From NCBI GenBank assembly GCA_018343915.1, contig JABRWF010000003.1, forward strand, positions 434,001 to 498,000: a stretch of 64,000 nucleotides of DNA, in the 5' to 3' direction. How positions within the stretch are numbered: position 1 is the stretch's first letter; each line of letters starts with the position of its first letter. This document shows, one piece after another, positions 10,369 through 27,800 of this stretch. The DNA comes from Agroathelia rolfsii (taxonomy: Eukaryota > Basidiomycota > Agaricomycetes > Amylocorticiales > Amylocorticiaceae). Below the pieces are notes generated by a model. It was not told where the DNA came from, did not search any database, and saw only the letters and a list, made by a program, of their open reading frames with translations. A program made the translations under genes and the position numbers.

Positions 10369-12823
10369 ATGACGTCCCCCAACTCTACCTCCCCTCTCAA
10401 GAGTGTCTTTGCCCACTTCCACTTGCCTGGCAAGGGCAAACACAACCATCCGCGCGCTGGAACGTCCTCTGACTCCCAGGATGTCGCCTCCCAATCCTCC
10501 TCCTCTTCCAATAGTGGCAGATTATTGGTTGAGAAGAGTACTAACACCATCTCCCAGGTCAAAAACATCATGTCTGATACCAAACACGAGAAACACTCCG
10601 AAGCTCATCAGGTATGTATATAACCATTCATCGCCCTTTCAAACCTACAATCTCACATCGTACTACCCCAGATCTTCCGTGAGTCCGCAGGCCACAAAGC
10701 CAAGGGCGTCCTCCCGCAGACAATCAACCCCGACGAGGAGACCGTGCCTGGTATCCAGCACCCGGGTTCGACGGGTGTGATCTACTGCTCGGACCGTGCC
10801 ATGGCCAACGGCTTCAACTACGCCTCCTCGCACGAATGGGCCAACCTGGGTCAGGGTGCCCCCGAGGTTGGTCCCATCCCTGATGCACCCAATCGCCCGA
10901 CGTCAGTCACGATTCCCATGGATGCACTCGAGTACGCGCCCACGACGGGCGTCAAGGCCCTGCGCGAGGCTGTCGCCAATCTGTACAACGAGACGTACAG
11001 GCAGAACAAGGAAAGCAAGTATACGTATGAGAATGTCTGTATCGTCCCCGGTGGACGTGCCGGATTGAGCCGTGTCGCTGCTGTCATTGGCGATGTGTAC
11101 TGTGTGAGTGGTATATCTCCCCCCTTTGATTCGAGTTTGTACCTATGATGTCATCATTCTTTTTAGTCGTACCAAGTCCCAGATTACACGGCATACGATC
11201 AAGTCCTTAGCGCATTCAGACGTCTTGTGCCTGTGCCAACTGCGTAAGCTGGTTATGCTTCTGCCAATCGTCTTAGTCTACCTGACATGTTTATTCACCA
11301 GCCTCGACCCCGAAATGAACTATGCTCTTGACATTGAGCAGACAAAGGTATGCATGCATTAACTGTGCATATATGCGCAGGAAAACGTGTTGCTGTTTTC
11401 CCGTGCACGTGCACTTCATTATCACTGTTTGATCGAAATTGACGCACGTGCCTACAGAAAGATATCCGTACTCAGGGTCTGGCAGTTATCATCGCCAGTA
11501 ACCCTCGTAACCCGACTGGTCAGGTTATCAAGTGAGTATAGACGGCTTGTTCATGATTTAGACAACGATGCTCAGATTGTGAATTTCAGGGGCAAAGAAC
11601 TCGATGAGCTGGTCAGCCTTAGCCGCGAGAGCACCACGCTCGTCTTGGATGAGGTGAGAGCCAGATCTAGCACGCTGGAAGCAATTCAAACATTAAATGC
11701 TGTATCATCACCTACTAGTTCTATTCGTGGTACATCTACCCCGAGAACGAGCAGGACCTTGGACAGTCGGTGTCGTCTGCCGCATATATTGAGGACGTGA
11801 ACAACGTCAGTTTTTATTCTTCCCGGGTAACTAGCTCTCTGTATCCTAACACCAACGATATTGGATCATGACAGGATTCGGTCGTCATCATCGATGGACT
11901 GACCAAGGTGAGCACCACTATCACTGTATATTCTCGTGTATTCTTGTACTGACGTATTCAATCGCTATATCCACACAGAACTGGCGCTTGCCTGGCTGGC
12001 GTGTCTGCTGGGTCCTCGGCCCCAAGAACTTGATTTCGGCGCTTTCGCAGTCAGGCTCATTCTTGGATGGTGGTGCGAGCCACCCGTAAGTGTCTGTCTA
12101 AATAGAGACTATAGAGACGAACTAAAGTAAACGCATTCTAATAGCTTGCAGCTGGCCGCAATTGATCTGCTCCAGCCCGAGCACGTAAAGAACGAAAGGG
12201 TCAGTCCTTTGCTCTCCCCTCGTATCCCACCTTTCTAACATGTACATGTCCTGCATTATCACTGTACCCTACTACCACAGATCGCGCTCCAAAAGCACTT
12301 CAAAATGAAACGTGACCACGTCCTCAAGCGACTCAAAGAAATCGGGCTTGAAGTCAAAGTTGAGCCCCAAGCGACGTTCTACATCTGGCTCGACCTCTCT
12401 AGCCTACCCGATCCGCTCAACAATGGCCTCACGTTCTTCGAAGAGCTGCTGAAGGAGCAGACGATCGTCATTCCAGGCATTTTCTTCGATATCAACCCGG
12501 CACATAGACGGAACCTGTTCCACAGCCCCTGTCACCACTTTGTGAGGCTGAGCTTTGGACCGCCGTTGGAGGATCTGGATAAGGGTGCGTGATGCTGTTG
12601 TTTTTTCTTTGAGATGATAGTGATAGTTGTGCTCATTGCGATGTACATGTGATATATAGGTCTCAATGCGATCTGGCGCGTAGTCAAAAAGGTCAAGAAG
12701 ACCCCGAAACACGTCGGACACAGCTACCGCAAGAGCATCGATTTCAGCCAGATACCGCTCTCGCCCACGTCGCCGACGAGTCCGACCACCAAGGCCGGGA
12801 CGCAGGGTTGGCTTCACCACTAG
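10369..12823 (+). CDS. PLP-dependent aminotransferase class I/II, 12 exons
   Basis: Fold-type I aminotransferase that moves an amino group between an amino acid and a 2-oxo acid. Exons: 10369-10611, 10672-11103, 11167-11243, 11302-11347, 11458-11531, 11590-11653, 11719-11805, 11875-11907, 11979-12085, 12145-12199, 12281-12584, 12660-12823; 561 aa from this ATG. Family motifs run in order: EYAPTTGVKALREAVANLYN, the NPRNPTGQVIK loop, TLVLDEFYSWY (Asp and Tyr contacting the cofactor), then DGLTKNWRLPGWRVCW. The Lys at about residue 352 is the expected Schiff-base residue, and it falls exactly at an exon end. The first 70-80 residues are Ser-rich and extra to the family, so an internal ATG at 10570 (MSDTKHEKH) may be the real start. 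The tail is Ser/Pro/Thr-rich. Substrate cannot be told. Confidence 0.9.
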
Positions 12824-13954
12824 AACATTTTTCTTTCCACTTACAACTGGCCCCTGTTTTTTTGTTCCGTATCAACGATGGAACGGAAGGAGGAAAATCG
12901 CAAATGACGTAGATACGATATATACTTAAATGGCTAGATATAAACGATTGTTTGGGGCATCAACGGTATGACATGGATGAACTGTCATGAATTAAGCGTA
13001 CAAAGTACATATAGTAGTAGTAGTAGTAGTACTGGTAGTCATCATTACGTGTACATAAACAAGAAGGATGATGGGGAGAATCATTATAAAAGTCGTGATT
13101 AGAATAGAAAAAAACTGCGTTTCAAACGAGTGTGAGGTGTGTAAACGAGTGTACGTATCTATCTAAGAGAGTGTGGAAGGGACGGAGAAGTCTCGAAGGT
13201 GTGTTTTAGTACATACATACAGGGAAGGGGAGGAGGGAAAACGAGTGAATGTGTCCAAGTTGGTGGGTGGTATGATGTGTATGTGGGAAATGTACAAGAT
13301 GATGGAAGTTGCAGTTTGGTGTGTGAGAACAAAACCAAGGTAGGAAGAGGCGCATACGTATCGTCATGACAAAGTAACAATGGAGAAAAGAAAAACAAAA
13401 CAAAACAAAAAGAGCAAGCGGGCTATTCATCAACTGATGCCCACCCGCCTGTTAGGACGTAGAATGCAACAAAAAATATGGGTGTCATGACGATAGGTAG
13501 CAAATAGATGAGTAAACGGAGGAGGATAAGAGGGGGGCGCAATAAAACAAAATGAGATGAATGATGTGTTCCAAGATGTTATGTGTGGGTGGAAGACTAT
13601 CAAATTAGTGTGAGAATCCGTACTAGTATAGTGTATATTGACAAATAGCGACGACGGAGCACCAGGCAAAACGACGAAGAGTCAACAGCGATGATCATGA
13701 CATCATGACTCGCAAGCTAAAAAAGACCAGAAGAGACGAATAGTGTATGAGAGGTGAGCGTGATTTTGCGTTTGACGTTTGGCATTGGGGGCGTCCGGCA
13801 TCACGCTGCGTTCTGGCCGGTTTCGTCTGTAGTTGGTGTAGCCCGTCGATTTTAGTGTGCGCGGGTAGGTAAATAAACGAAACCCGATAAATAAGAGATA
13901 TAGCGCGTTTGGGGCTTTGGGGATGTAAAAGAAACGCGCGTGGTCGGTTGGTAA
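12824..13954. other. Intergenic with TAG microsatellite
   Basis: About 1.1 kb between the aminotransferase stop and the 3' end of the minus-strand gene at 13955. It holds a short (TAG)n run at about 13013-13030 and purine-rich tracts, which are likely the 3' UTRs of the two converging genes. No gene seen. Confidence 0.5.
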
Positions 13955-14879
13955 TTACAATTGGCTCTCCGAGTCCGCCGCGGACGCTACTGCGCTGTTT
14001 GCCGTGATCGCGGCAGTCGACCTTGTCGTAGAAGCCGTCGTGGGCCTCGAGCCGCGCATGGTGGCCGAGGAACGGACGCGGCGCGGATGGTGATGATTAT
14101 AGTGGTGGTGGTGGTGGTGGTGATGCGGCGGCGGCGGGCTTAGCGGGACGTAATCGAGCGGAAGCTGGTCCGCGGCGGTAGCGGCAGTGGAGCAGAAGAA
14201 CGGCGATGTGTGCGTGGATCCTGTTGATGTTGGTGCTGGCGGCGCTGTTGCGGAGCGAATAACGGCGGCGTGGGCATCGCGTTTGACATCTTTATTGTTG
14301 CTATTATCGTCGGGCAGCTCCGGGAAGAAATCGATGATCTTGCGGGCGACAAAGTCCGAAGCGCAAGAAGACGAATATGATGGGGTAGCCTATAGGAATA
14401 GTGTCAAGAAGAAGAAGAAGAAGAAGCAATTATGCCATATGAATGGAGGCACGAGGGGGGGATAAAAGAATCAGGAACCATACAGAGATGCCAGCAGATT
14501 CGGACGAGTGGCAGACATCGTTGGGGGCGACAAAGCCGCTGCTGTGCCAGAGTGGCTCAGGCTCGGAGATGCTGCTGCCTGTGCGCGCATGACCCCTGCG
14601 TCCGAAGCCAAGAGCTGACGGGGCTGGAGATGACGGCAGAGATGGCGAGCTTTGGGCCGAGGAGTCTCTTGATGATGATGAGGACGAGGATGAGGACGCG
14701 AACGGCGACGAAACGGAGTGCTTGGTAGAAGACCAAGAGAAACGAGCAAAGGGCAGACGGGGACGAGCATGTCGAACACGGCAGCCGAGAGCATCAAAGA
14801 GGGTGTGGATGCTCTTGCGAGACGAGGAGGTAGTGCTCGCGGGAGATGGAGATGTGCGGCCACTGGCAGAGTCGGACAT
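13955..14879 (-). CDS. Ser- and His-rich unrecognised protein, 276 aa, 2 exons
   Basis: Exons 14879-14484 (132 codons) and 14389-13955 (145 codons with stop) join in phase across a 94-nt intron (GTATGG .. CTATAG). The protein starts MSDSASGRTSPSPAS and has SSSRKSIHTLFDALGCRV and a Ser-rich linker. Exon 2 carries the only globular-looking piece (SDFVARKIIDFFPELPDD). Near the C-terminus is a His cluster: seven His, then YNHHHPRR. The tail is Ala/Ser/Thr-rich and ends in SESQL. No known domain. The His cluster could bind metal, but His runs in fungi are often just repeat-encoded. The GC-rich opposite strand is open too; the clean splice and phase join favour the minus strand. Confidence 0.6.
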
Positions 14880-15540
14880 GAATGCAAGCCAGGAATTAAG
14901 AGAAGGGATAGTAATAGTAGAAGGCCAAGGTGGGAAGTAGAGTATTATAATACTATTATATACGTCGGGGACGTGGGCGTGGTGGCACTGGAAGGCCTTT
15001 ATATATTTGCTGGGACGAGCTAGCGTGGTGGAAGTGCGTGGCTCGCGTGCCCAAGGGGCCCAGATGAGGAGGGTGGTCATGATCCATGAGGTGGCAAGAG
15101 TAAAAGCGCAGGTGAGATCATTTCATATAAATTCAACATATGCCTCGGTGTCGAAGTGAGCCCCAGAGTGCACGCGACAGAGCAGTATCAACGGTATGTG
15201 TATACTAGTATGACCTAGTATCGGTAGGAGTAAGAGTAGGTAGTAGCACGATCATACTAAATAGCAGGAGCACTAAACTATGTACTAAGTTGTACTTGGA
15301 TGATGGATGGCATCACCCGGGCGGCGGCCCCAAAAAGGCAAGCCGCTGATAAATTGCGTGACAGAAGCTACTATCTGTGACAGAAGTTGCATCGACGACA
15401 TCGAAATGCCAGAAACAGGCAAGAACGTGATGGTGCCTTGTATGCTGACTAATCAGGAGATATTGGGAGTGTGACAATGTCACTGTTTTCTTCTTTACCG
15501 TCACTCGAGCACTGTGCCTCTCTCGTTGTCCCTCTCAGCC
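14880..15540. other. Intergenic, divergent promoter region
   Basis: About 660 bases between the start of the minus-strand Ser/His-rich gene and the plus-strand C2H2 gene, so it is presumably a shared divergent promoter. A TATATATT-like word is at about 14999-15006 and pyrimidine-rich leader sequence lies before 15541. No gene seen. Confidence 0.5.
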
Positions 15541-18347
15541 ATGAGCTCTCCTCCGCTCGATGCTCTCTCTGCCGCCGCCGCCGTCGACGTCGACTCAAAG
15601 CGGCGTACAGCACAGCCAAAGACTTTCCAATGCAGAGGTTTTGGCGACTGCCATATGGTCTTCAGCCGTGCTGAGCATCTTGCCCGTCACAAACGGTATG
15701 CTCATAATAATTACTTTATTCCCCCTCCTCTCCTCTTCCCCTGCTTGGCATCCCCTTCCCCCCCCCTTTATTGTCCATATTACATATTGCTCACAAACTC
15801 CCAGGAAACACACCGGCGAGCGTCCTTTTAGATGCCATTGCAGCAAGCAGTTCTCTCGCCTCGACAATCTCCGGCAACATGCTCAGACAGTCCATGCTGA
15901 TAAACCAGGCGAGAACGAGCGTATGATGCGTGATCTCACTTCGCTTCATGCCTCTATCTCTGCCGCCTCAAGAGGTAACGGTGCTCGTGCGTCCAGGCGT
16001 AGCCAGCCTTCCACAGCTCTCTCCTCGTCGTCGATCCCTTCTTCGGCGACGGCAGCAGCAGCATTGGCGGCAGCGGCGTCCTCGACTGCACCCATCACCG
16101 CTCTAGCTGGTGGCCCTGGCGGCCTGTCTGCTGTCCCTGCCGCGGTATCACCCTCCACATCAATATCATCAGTCAAGCTGGAGGAGACGTCCCAGCATCA
16201 ATTCCAACAATCGCCCCACTCCCGCCCTGGGACGAGCATGGGCTACGAAGGCGAGCAGCCCGCTCATCTCTACCGTCCTGCCGCACATCCCAATACGCAT
16301 CTCCATCGTAGCCCTTCCTCCTCCTCTTCTACCGCTGCAGCAGCATGGGCTTCAGCTCACCGACCTCCACTATCAAGACCAGTCACCGCCAACCACCAGC
16401 AGCCCTTTCGAGACGAGCAACAGCCCAAGCCACATTTCTTTCGCAGCCGCGGTCGATCCTTTCTCTCGTACGAACGCACAGATCTCGCCCCACCTGCTCC
16501 CCCTTCAGACCGCCCATTCCGGCCTTCAGCAGGGTCCAGCGTCGGCTCCTCCATTGGCAACGGCACCCTCAGTAATGGCCACCACCAGCACCACAATCAC
16601 ATCGGGAGCAACGCAGCAGCAGCCTCAGTCTCTTCACGTCCCGGTTCTTCGACGTCCTCGGCCGACCCATCTCGATCTCTCCCGCCTCTCGCCGAACTCG
16701 TCGGCGCAGCACTTCATCGACCGCTCCTACCCACTCACACACTCACCTCACATGCTCCACAGCAACAGCTACTTCCCCTTCCATCTCGACGGCCCGGAAC
16801 TGCGCCCGCCACGTTCGGCTTCGGCCTTGGGGGTCCATATGGCCACCTTGACGCCTCCCATTCCGCTTCATCAGCAGCAGCAGCCGGCCACCGACTGGCT
16901 GGCGGCGGTGCCCCACCGCCAGCAGCTGCAGTTGCCGCATCAACAGGCGACCGCTACCGCAACCACTACTCCCAACTTCCCGTATCATCATCAGGGCGGG
17001 AACGACAGCAGCTGGCCCCAGTCTACTACGACAGTGATGAGGAAGGAGGAGACAATGACTCCCCCTTCCTTTTCAACCCACCTTCCATCGCCGAGCCTGT
17101 CAATGGATCTGGCCTCGCCAGCGGCGGCGGTACCTCGCGCAAACGACCGGCAGACGAGCTTGATGCTGACGATGACTACGACGGGAGCGAATCCCGACCG
17201 GTCTCACGGAGACTCTCCGTTATGGAACTCCTCAACGAAAATGGTCCACGCGCGGTCGACGTCGGCCGAGGTATTCACCGGATTCCAACGCCACCCCCAA
17301 CAGGCATATCGCGGCCCGGAACAGGGAGAGCTATTGACGACCTTCTCAACGGAGAACCGGGCCCCAACGGCGGCGGGGGCAGTGGGGGTATCTTTGCATT
17401 CACGTCCCCTTCCTCAACTGGCGTTGCACCGGGCTACGAGTCAAGACCTGTCACCACCACCAGTCTTGTCGCGTCCGCCTCTAATCTCGCGCTCGACGAT
17501 CGCGGGTACGAGTCCGGCAACGGCCACGGTGGGCGGGGGGAGCAGCTTCAACGCGATCGCTTATTCGCAGGATCTGGCGCGTCAGCAGGCTCAGCAGCTG
17601 CAGCTTTTGGCACCGAATACGGGGCACAGCAGTACCATCACCAGCAACAACAACAACAACAACAATATGAATGGAGCGACTACAGGAGTAGGCCAGGGTC
17701 AGCTAGGAGATTATCAGCATCATCATCCACTTCACCCCCTTTCTCACCTGCCTCGGCAGCCGCATCCGTCATCGGTAGGAGTGCAGGTGGGGCAACTCCA
17801 CCAGCAGCATCAGCATCAGCAGCATACGCTCTCAGCACACCCGTCTCATCAGGCGCAGGGTCCCCATCTCCTTACCCGTCAAGTATCTCTTCCACATCTC
17901 CACCACCTTCATCAGGTCCAGGGGGTGCATGACGTTTCGCCGGCCAGTGCAGGCGGGTTCTTCCATCAGCAGCAACAGCTTCAGCACCAACACCAACACC
18001 AGCAACAGGCGTCGCAGACGCAGCATGAGCTGGATGAGATGGACATGATAGGTTTCCATCATCATCATCATCATCATCAGCATGCTGGGAGTATGGATAT
18101 GGGCCAGCAGCAACAGCAACACATTAGCGACAATGCGTCGTTTGGCGGCGATCATGGGTTCATGGCGCATTATCATCATCCTAGCATGGACATGGACATC
18201 AGCGGCCACCTTACGGGCGACATGGAAAGCATGAGCTTCGATGCTGCGTTTGCTATGCACCTGATGAATGACGGCGCCGGTGAGGCGGCCGACGCTGGCA
18301 GCGGTGGAGATGGCGGTGGCGGTGGGCATTCGGAATTGCTCGGGTGA
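15541..18347 (+). CDS. C2H2 zinc-finger transcription regulator, copy 1
   Basis: Sequence-specific DNA-binding regulator. Exon 1 is 15541-15695; exon 2 starts at 15805. Two adjacent fingers sit at about residues 28-82: [22 protein letters not shown] (written in part: FQCRGFGDC / [10 protein letters not shown]), the linker KHTGERPF, then [16 protein letters not shown]. The first intron splits the linker Arg codon. Downstream is disordered sequence with short motifs shared with copy 2 (28.7 kb): [34 protein letters not shown]. The finger frame stops at 17932 but clear coding (Gln/His runs, [23 protein letters not shown]) continues in the +1 frame to 18347. A 70-nt intron at 17883-17952 (A|GTATCT .. 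GTGCAG) would join them to give 875 aa. Without it the protein is 760 aa. Length is uncertain; the family is sure. Confidence 0.85.
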
Positions 18348-22101
<3,754 letters not shown>

Positions 22102-24838
22102 TGATGACGATGACGACGATGTGATGATAAACATGATGATGAGATGTTTTAGAGAAATATATAAAAAGTTGTATTACAAGTTTCTACTTCTAACTTTTCT
22201 CTTTCTCTTTTCTTACAAGCCATTACATTTCTTCAGGGTTTTCTTTTCTTCCTACCTTTTTCATCTGTTGTGCTACTACAGTTGTATAACCCACCATCTG
22301 ATACACCTTTTTCTACTACTACCTACTTACTTATACGGCCTACTGCCACCTCTCTTACACACTGTTATTATCTTACCCCCTTTTTTTTTCTGCTCCCTTC
22401 CTTCCTGATTCTGACGCACATGCTAGCTAGCCTTTCTACTTGGTCGTCTTTTCTACACCACTTTTTTCAACAACGTCCTTTCCGCTTGTAGTTGTGGCCG
22501 TTGCTCCTCTCGTCTTATTTTTTTTCCCCTCTCCTTTCACACCAATCTTACAATTTGTAATCTAGAGAAGAAAAAACTCACTTGCCAACCCAGTATCCAA
22601 ACAAACGAGCGCCAGCGAACGTCGGAGCCTACCTAAGGGAAACCTACTACCAAGCCAAGTAAAACCTTGTTTCCTTTTTTTTTTCTTATTGAACGGTGTC
22701 GTCGGAAATTTTTCTACTTATGAGTCAAACAAAAATGATTGAATGGGTCAATAATGATGAGAAATGAAGAACGGTGCAGGGTTGTACAAATTTCAACCTT
22801 GAAAAAAAAAAAAAATTCTTTTCTTCGATTACACTGTGTTAGTAAGACAGGATGAGCGCGTACATACAGGCTGGCGAGTGTACGATGATCGCGAGGATCA
22901 AATCGTATCCAGGAAGAAGTTAGCTAGGTTTTTTTAGCATATAAGCTTGGGTGTTGTGGAGCCGGACTGACCATGTGCGGAAAATGGAGCATCGTACAAG
23001 CTGACTTTGGGTCGTGGAGTTGTGGAGCAAGTCAGAAAATATTGACTGGCCTAGACCAGCTGTAAGCAACTGGGGACAACGTCCGCTCTCCTTGATGAAA
23101 GCACTCAGAATAAGTCGTTCACACTCACTCACTGGCAAGGTTCAAGTGAACCAGCGAACCACACCACACCGCCAACGCCGCTATCATCTTCGGGCGTTAT
23201 ACCCATGCGCACGCGATGCGCCGACTTCGCTTAGCACCTCTATCGTGACTTGGTGCCATGGTTTTCGCATTTCCGATTTTCGGTCCGTTGCGTTCTCTTG
23301 AATAGAGATTCCGTTCTCGTATGCCCTTGGTATTAGAAACGATTTCAAATGCGGTAGGATGCGCCGGACTGACTGTCATAATATCAGGACCGGGAAAACG
23401 GTTCGAGTGGCGGTTTTTTTTTTTTTCTATGATTCAGTTATAAATGAACCTTCGGACATAACACAAACATTGGAATATGAGAACATTCATCCAATATTGA
23501 GTCAACACCGCAATGCTATGCACAATGCAAACAATGCTAATCATCTGCCAATTTGGGAATAAACATGGCAAGTTGAACACCAAACAAGATCAGTGCACGG
23601 GCAGTCCTGTTTGCCGTTCTTGCATGTTGTGAAACATGACTTTTTCGCCATATGCATCGAGCGAGTTGAACAGCGCTTGTTTCCCATATTGAGTGCCGTT
23701 CATGTCAAGCTCGGGGCGCTGAGCGTTGGGCCTCCGAGTTTGTACGTATGAGTCTCAATCTGACACGCAATCCAGTGTACTGGTAAATGATATAACTTAC
23801 TAGCATCGACCAAAAAACTCTACCGACGTTCCAACACAAGTACATCTTGCACGTGCAACATTAACATCCAGGGGGGGGGGGAAACACGGAACTGATTTAT
23901 CAAAAGGCACTCAAACTAAAACATCGATCCGATGACAATACTCTATTATCAAAACTGGGGCCCCTTATGCTAACGCTGATTGGTAGAGCGGCATATGCTT
24001 CTTTCCGATTTCGTAAAAGCGCTATATCGTGATTCCAACGTGGCTCTTGACATTTGACATCAGGATGTGTGTGTCTCTTGTATTGTTATAGTGCGACACA
24101 AGGCCATAGAAAGATGGAAAGACGAAAGCTCCCATCAGGCGTATCTCACAAGTCCGGGTTAGCACCGAGGAAAAGGGAGAGAAGTGGAAAGTGAAAGAAA
24201 GAAGGCAAGAAAGAGAAAATCATTGCAACACATGTACGCAAGATTCTTGTTGAAGATGGTCCTACATTCGTGGAGCCACTGCGATACTGTCAGTCTGTAT
24301 GTATCTTTCTGTTACATGATCTGGTTCTGTAGTCTCAGGATTCGCGTGCATTCAATACAGTATGTCACCGTATAATGATCAACTATACCTTCGCTGATGT
24401 CCGAGGAGGAGAAAGGAGCAAGGAAGAAGGAAAGTTGAAGTTGGCAACTCGTACCGGAATGCGGAGGAGCATAATCGTGGTGATAATGATGGATGTGTGT
24501 GAATTGACCAGGGAACTCAACGTTTTGATTGATTGATAAGATGCTAGATTTTCACATTCCGTTTCGAGAAAGGAAAATAAATAAATAAATACGTAATTTG
24601 CATACTGCGTAGGGAGATATTGCGAAAAGCCATGTGAGCGAAGAAAGAAAGAGTTTCACGTAAAGCACAGTGCGTTCGAACAAATGGCGTTGCAGAGGAG
24701 ACCAGAGTGTATGATACCAAGGTTATGATGCTCCCCCCTTGGGATGATCTCCGCTTTTGCACGCCAAGAATCCTCAGTGCCATGGCGAACGCCAAGGCCA
24801 GTGTTTACATTGCCCAAGTTTAAAGTTGTCATATAATG

Positions 24839-24869
<31 letters not shown>

Positions 24870-27800
24870 AGAGCACGAACGTCCGTCAACGTCACTATCG
24901 ACCGCATTAGTCCGATTTCGCCAAGGAGTCTGAGAGAGGCAAAACAGAAAATGAGATGAGAGAAAGCCAGGTTCCTCAGAACGGCCGCCTGTCAGGACAA
25001 GTGGGCTATGGCGGGAATAACGTAACCCTGGGCAGCAGTGCAAAACAGTATAATTTTTTTTTTTTTGTCTTGTTTGCTACGTACTGGTTTTGTGGTATGG
25101 ATGTGTACCAAATTCATGGGTACACCCATATCTGCATGCCATAAAACGAATGAAGCGATTGGACATAAAAACAAAACAAGGACTATTTGAATCAAAGGCC
25201 TACGACCGGAAGTGTTCGACTTCGACTTCGCACGCACCACGCGTCCACGTCCCGGATGCTCCATTAGGTTTAGTCAAGTTACCAGATTAGGGTTAATCCG
25301 CTCTCAAGGACCAGTCTACATTGTATGGATAAATTGATGAAGATGATCACAACATATAGTAAAGAAGACGTGTTGCACTGTGTAAATGTCCATTATGCGT
25401 ACAATCAGTCCGCCGGTGATTTTTCATTTATGTATGTATGCGGGTGTGCATCCGTTGGGGAAGCCTCCATTAGCAAGGTAGACTATCTGTGACTGTAAGT
25501 GCAATGATTTTGTAATATAATATTAGTCAGCAGATGGCCCGCGTGAAGATTGTGTTTTGATCAGCGACAGGGAGAGCTTGATGATGATGATGCTGGTGCG
25601 CACAGGGGTATGAAATGGAGAGGTAAACAATACCGAAAGGGCTTGGGCTTTGATTCAAGTTGCATTCACAAAACGTCAACGTCGAATGGGATCAACAAAA
25701 CGGTAAAAACAAAAAAGATGGTCAATAATGGTTCCTCAGTTCCTATGTGTGCCCGGGAGTTTGACGTGTACGTATGGGCTGGTACCATCAGGGAAGGGAG
25801 AAGAATGGGTGAACATGAGGACAATCATAGAAGATAGAGTCGATTTTGATTGAATGACCGGATAGCTGGACAGACAGTACAAGGCCAGCGCATAGAGAGA
25901 AGATAATAATGAGTCAATAGACCCTGATAGCTTCATAGAAGAAGAGATTCGATAGGGATTCGAAGCCGGCAGGGCTGAGTGTGTAGGCGGACCGGATGCA
26001 GTTGTGATAAATTTCTAATGTGCACTGATGTAGCAAAGACCAGAACGAGACGAACAGGAAGAGGAGAGGAAGAACACAACAGACACTTGCCAAGGGTCGC
26101 GTGAGCTCCACTGCCCTCGGATGTACTGGCTGAACTAATTCCAGCGGTGGCTCATACGCAGCACGTCGAAGATGGAAAGAAAAAAAATTGTCTGGGACTG
26201 GATGTGTGTGACTGCTTAGTGATGATGATGCTATCCCGGAAAGAATCGGTGTATATGCCCAATCTTGGCCAAGTAAAACTCACGTACACCCAGCAAGTAG
26301 TACCTACATTACGCTATTGCACTCTTCACATTACATTGAATTTTTTGGACAGCTGGCTACGATTACTGCCTACTTGGCAGTGAGAAGCCGGTTGGTGATC
26401 GTATCGTAGTGGAATGTCGGCGCCGTGAACTCAGGGCGCCCTGAAGGCGCAGCAGGAGGAAGCTACCAACCAAGCCAACAAAAAAGCAGGACACAGTCAG
26501 CCGTCGCTGACAGCCCCGTGACCGCGTGACCTGTGATACATCCGGTCCATGGCACGTGTGTGGGGAAAGAAGAAAAGAAGGAGTCAAATGTCAGTAAGGT
26601 TCCGCCATGGATCCAAATCAGAATCTGCACAATACAAATTGGATTGTGTGCAGCAAACCAAGCCAACTCAATCAGCTGCCTATGGCCTAGCCAGAGATAG
26701 AGACGATGGGCCACTATCGGATGGCTGTGCTAGGGAGCTAGGCCCATGTCAAGATGGACGGATGCCGCCCAGGCCCCGGGAATAGCATGTTAGGCATCTG
26801 CAAGCTTAGCCCCGTCGGTCGGCGACTTTCGACTCTTGGACAGCGTTATAGACATGCTTTGGCAACTGGGACCTGAGTTGAGCCCAATTGCTGTGCCGCC
26901 CGTCAGGGACAATGCCAGCCTGCTTGCCAAAACAAGAAGCTGACCTGCCATGTTTGGTCTCCGAAGTCATCGTACCTGGCGATCCGCGCGCCCCTCCCCC
27001 TCTCGCACCTACTTATTCTCTCGGTAGCGCACAGCGGATCGGCCGGAAGCAGAGCAATAGTCCAGGAACGGGCGCTCAAAACAGTGAGAGCAACGTTATA
27101 GTGTGACTACATCTCTTCCACTCTTTTCCGACCAATTCCTGTGATTCCTGGCTTGCCCACCCCCCCGTGCGGGGTTTGCGCGGTTTTTCATCGCCGCTCA
27201 TATCGTGCATCCTGCAATTGTTAGTGTATTCAAATTACTCACAGCGCACGGCCTTGCGTGCAGGCCAGCGCATTATAGCAGCCACACGCTCCTGGCCCAC
27301 TTTGCCAAGCCAAGAAGCCGGTGCGGTAACGGATAATCCTGTCCCACTTTGCCTCCTTCTCAAACGCACACACACACACGTACACACACGGCAAAAACGC
27401 TGTTAACGCTTGCTGTCCCCGTGAGAGCGGCTGATGATTCTATTTCCTGTGCATGCACCATGTGGACCTCCCTTGCCGATAATGTCGCTAGTGGACGTCC
27501 GGACAGGTGAAATCCCGCATTATCGCGCAAAACGCCAGATGGCCTTGTAGGTACATAGTGGCCGCAGTCCATTCTAGCGGGATCGGTGGGGGCGGGTACA
27601 GATGAGTGGATGTGAGATAGTGTAGTATAAGGATTTTTTTTTTTTCTTCTTTGCATGCTCTGATGTCAAATGTGTTTTAGCTTGACATCTGTCGAGAAAG
27701 AAAAAAAAAAAAGATAATTTCAAAGGCACACAAAGAGGAAACAGATTTGTGATAAAGATGAAGATTATGATGCTGATAAAGGACAGACAATCTATTGACG

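Noticed and set aside
14187..14728. Plus-strand frames opposite the Ser/His-rich gene
   Set aside because: They are the GC-rich antisense of the minus-strand coding sequence and have no phase-compatible splice sites.
18055..18082. CAT/ATC trinucleotide repeats and other short tandem repeats considered as a CRISPR or satellite array
   Set aside because: They are codon repeats for poly-His or poly-Gln, or simple microsatellites; there are no repeat-spacer units, and CRISPR is not expected in fungi.
16110..18347. A separate 745-codon gene starting at 16110 within the C2H2 gene
   Set aside because: Its start lies in the middle of the exon with no promoter sign, and the region up to 17932 shows conservation in the finger frame. 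It is better explained as the C-terminal exon of the same gene plus an overlapping open frame.
26431..26442. Perfect palindrome CAGGGCGCCCTG
   Set aside because: A single 12-bp palindrome in 64 kb can occur by chance and it has no associated gene or repeat copy.
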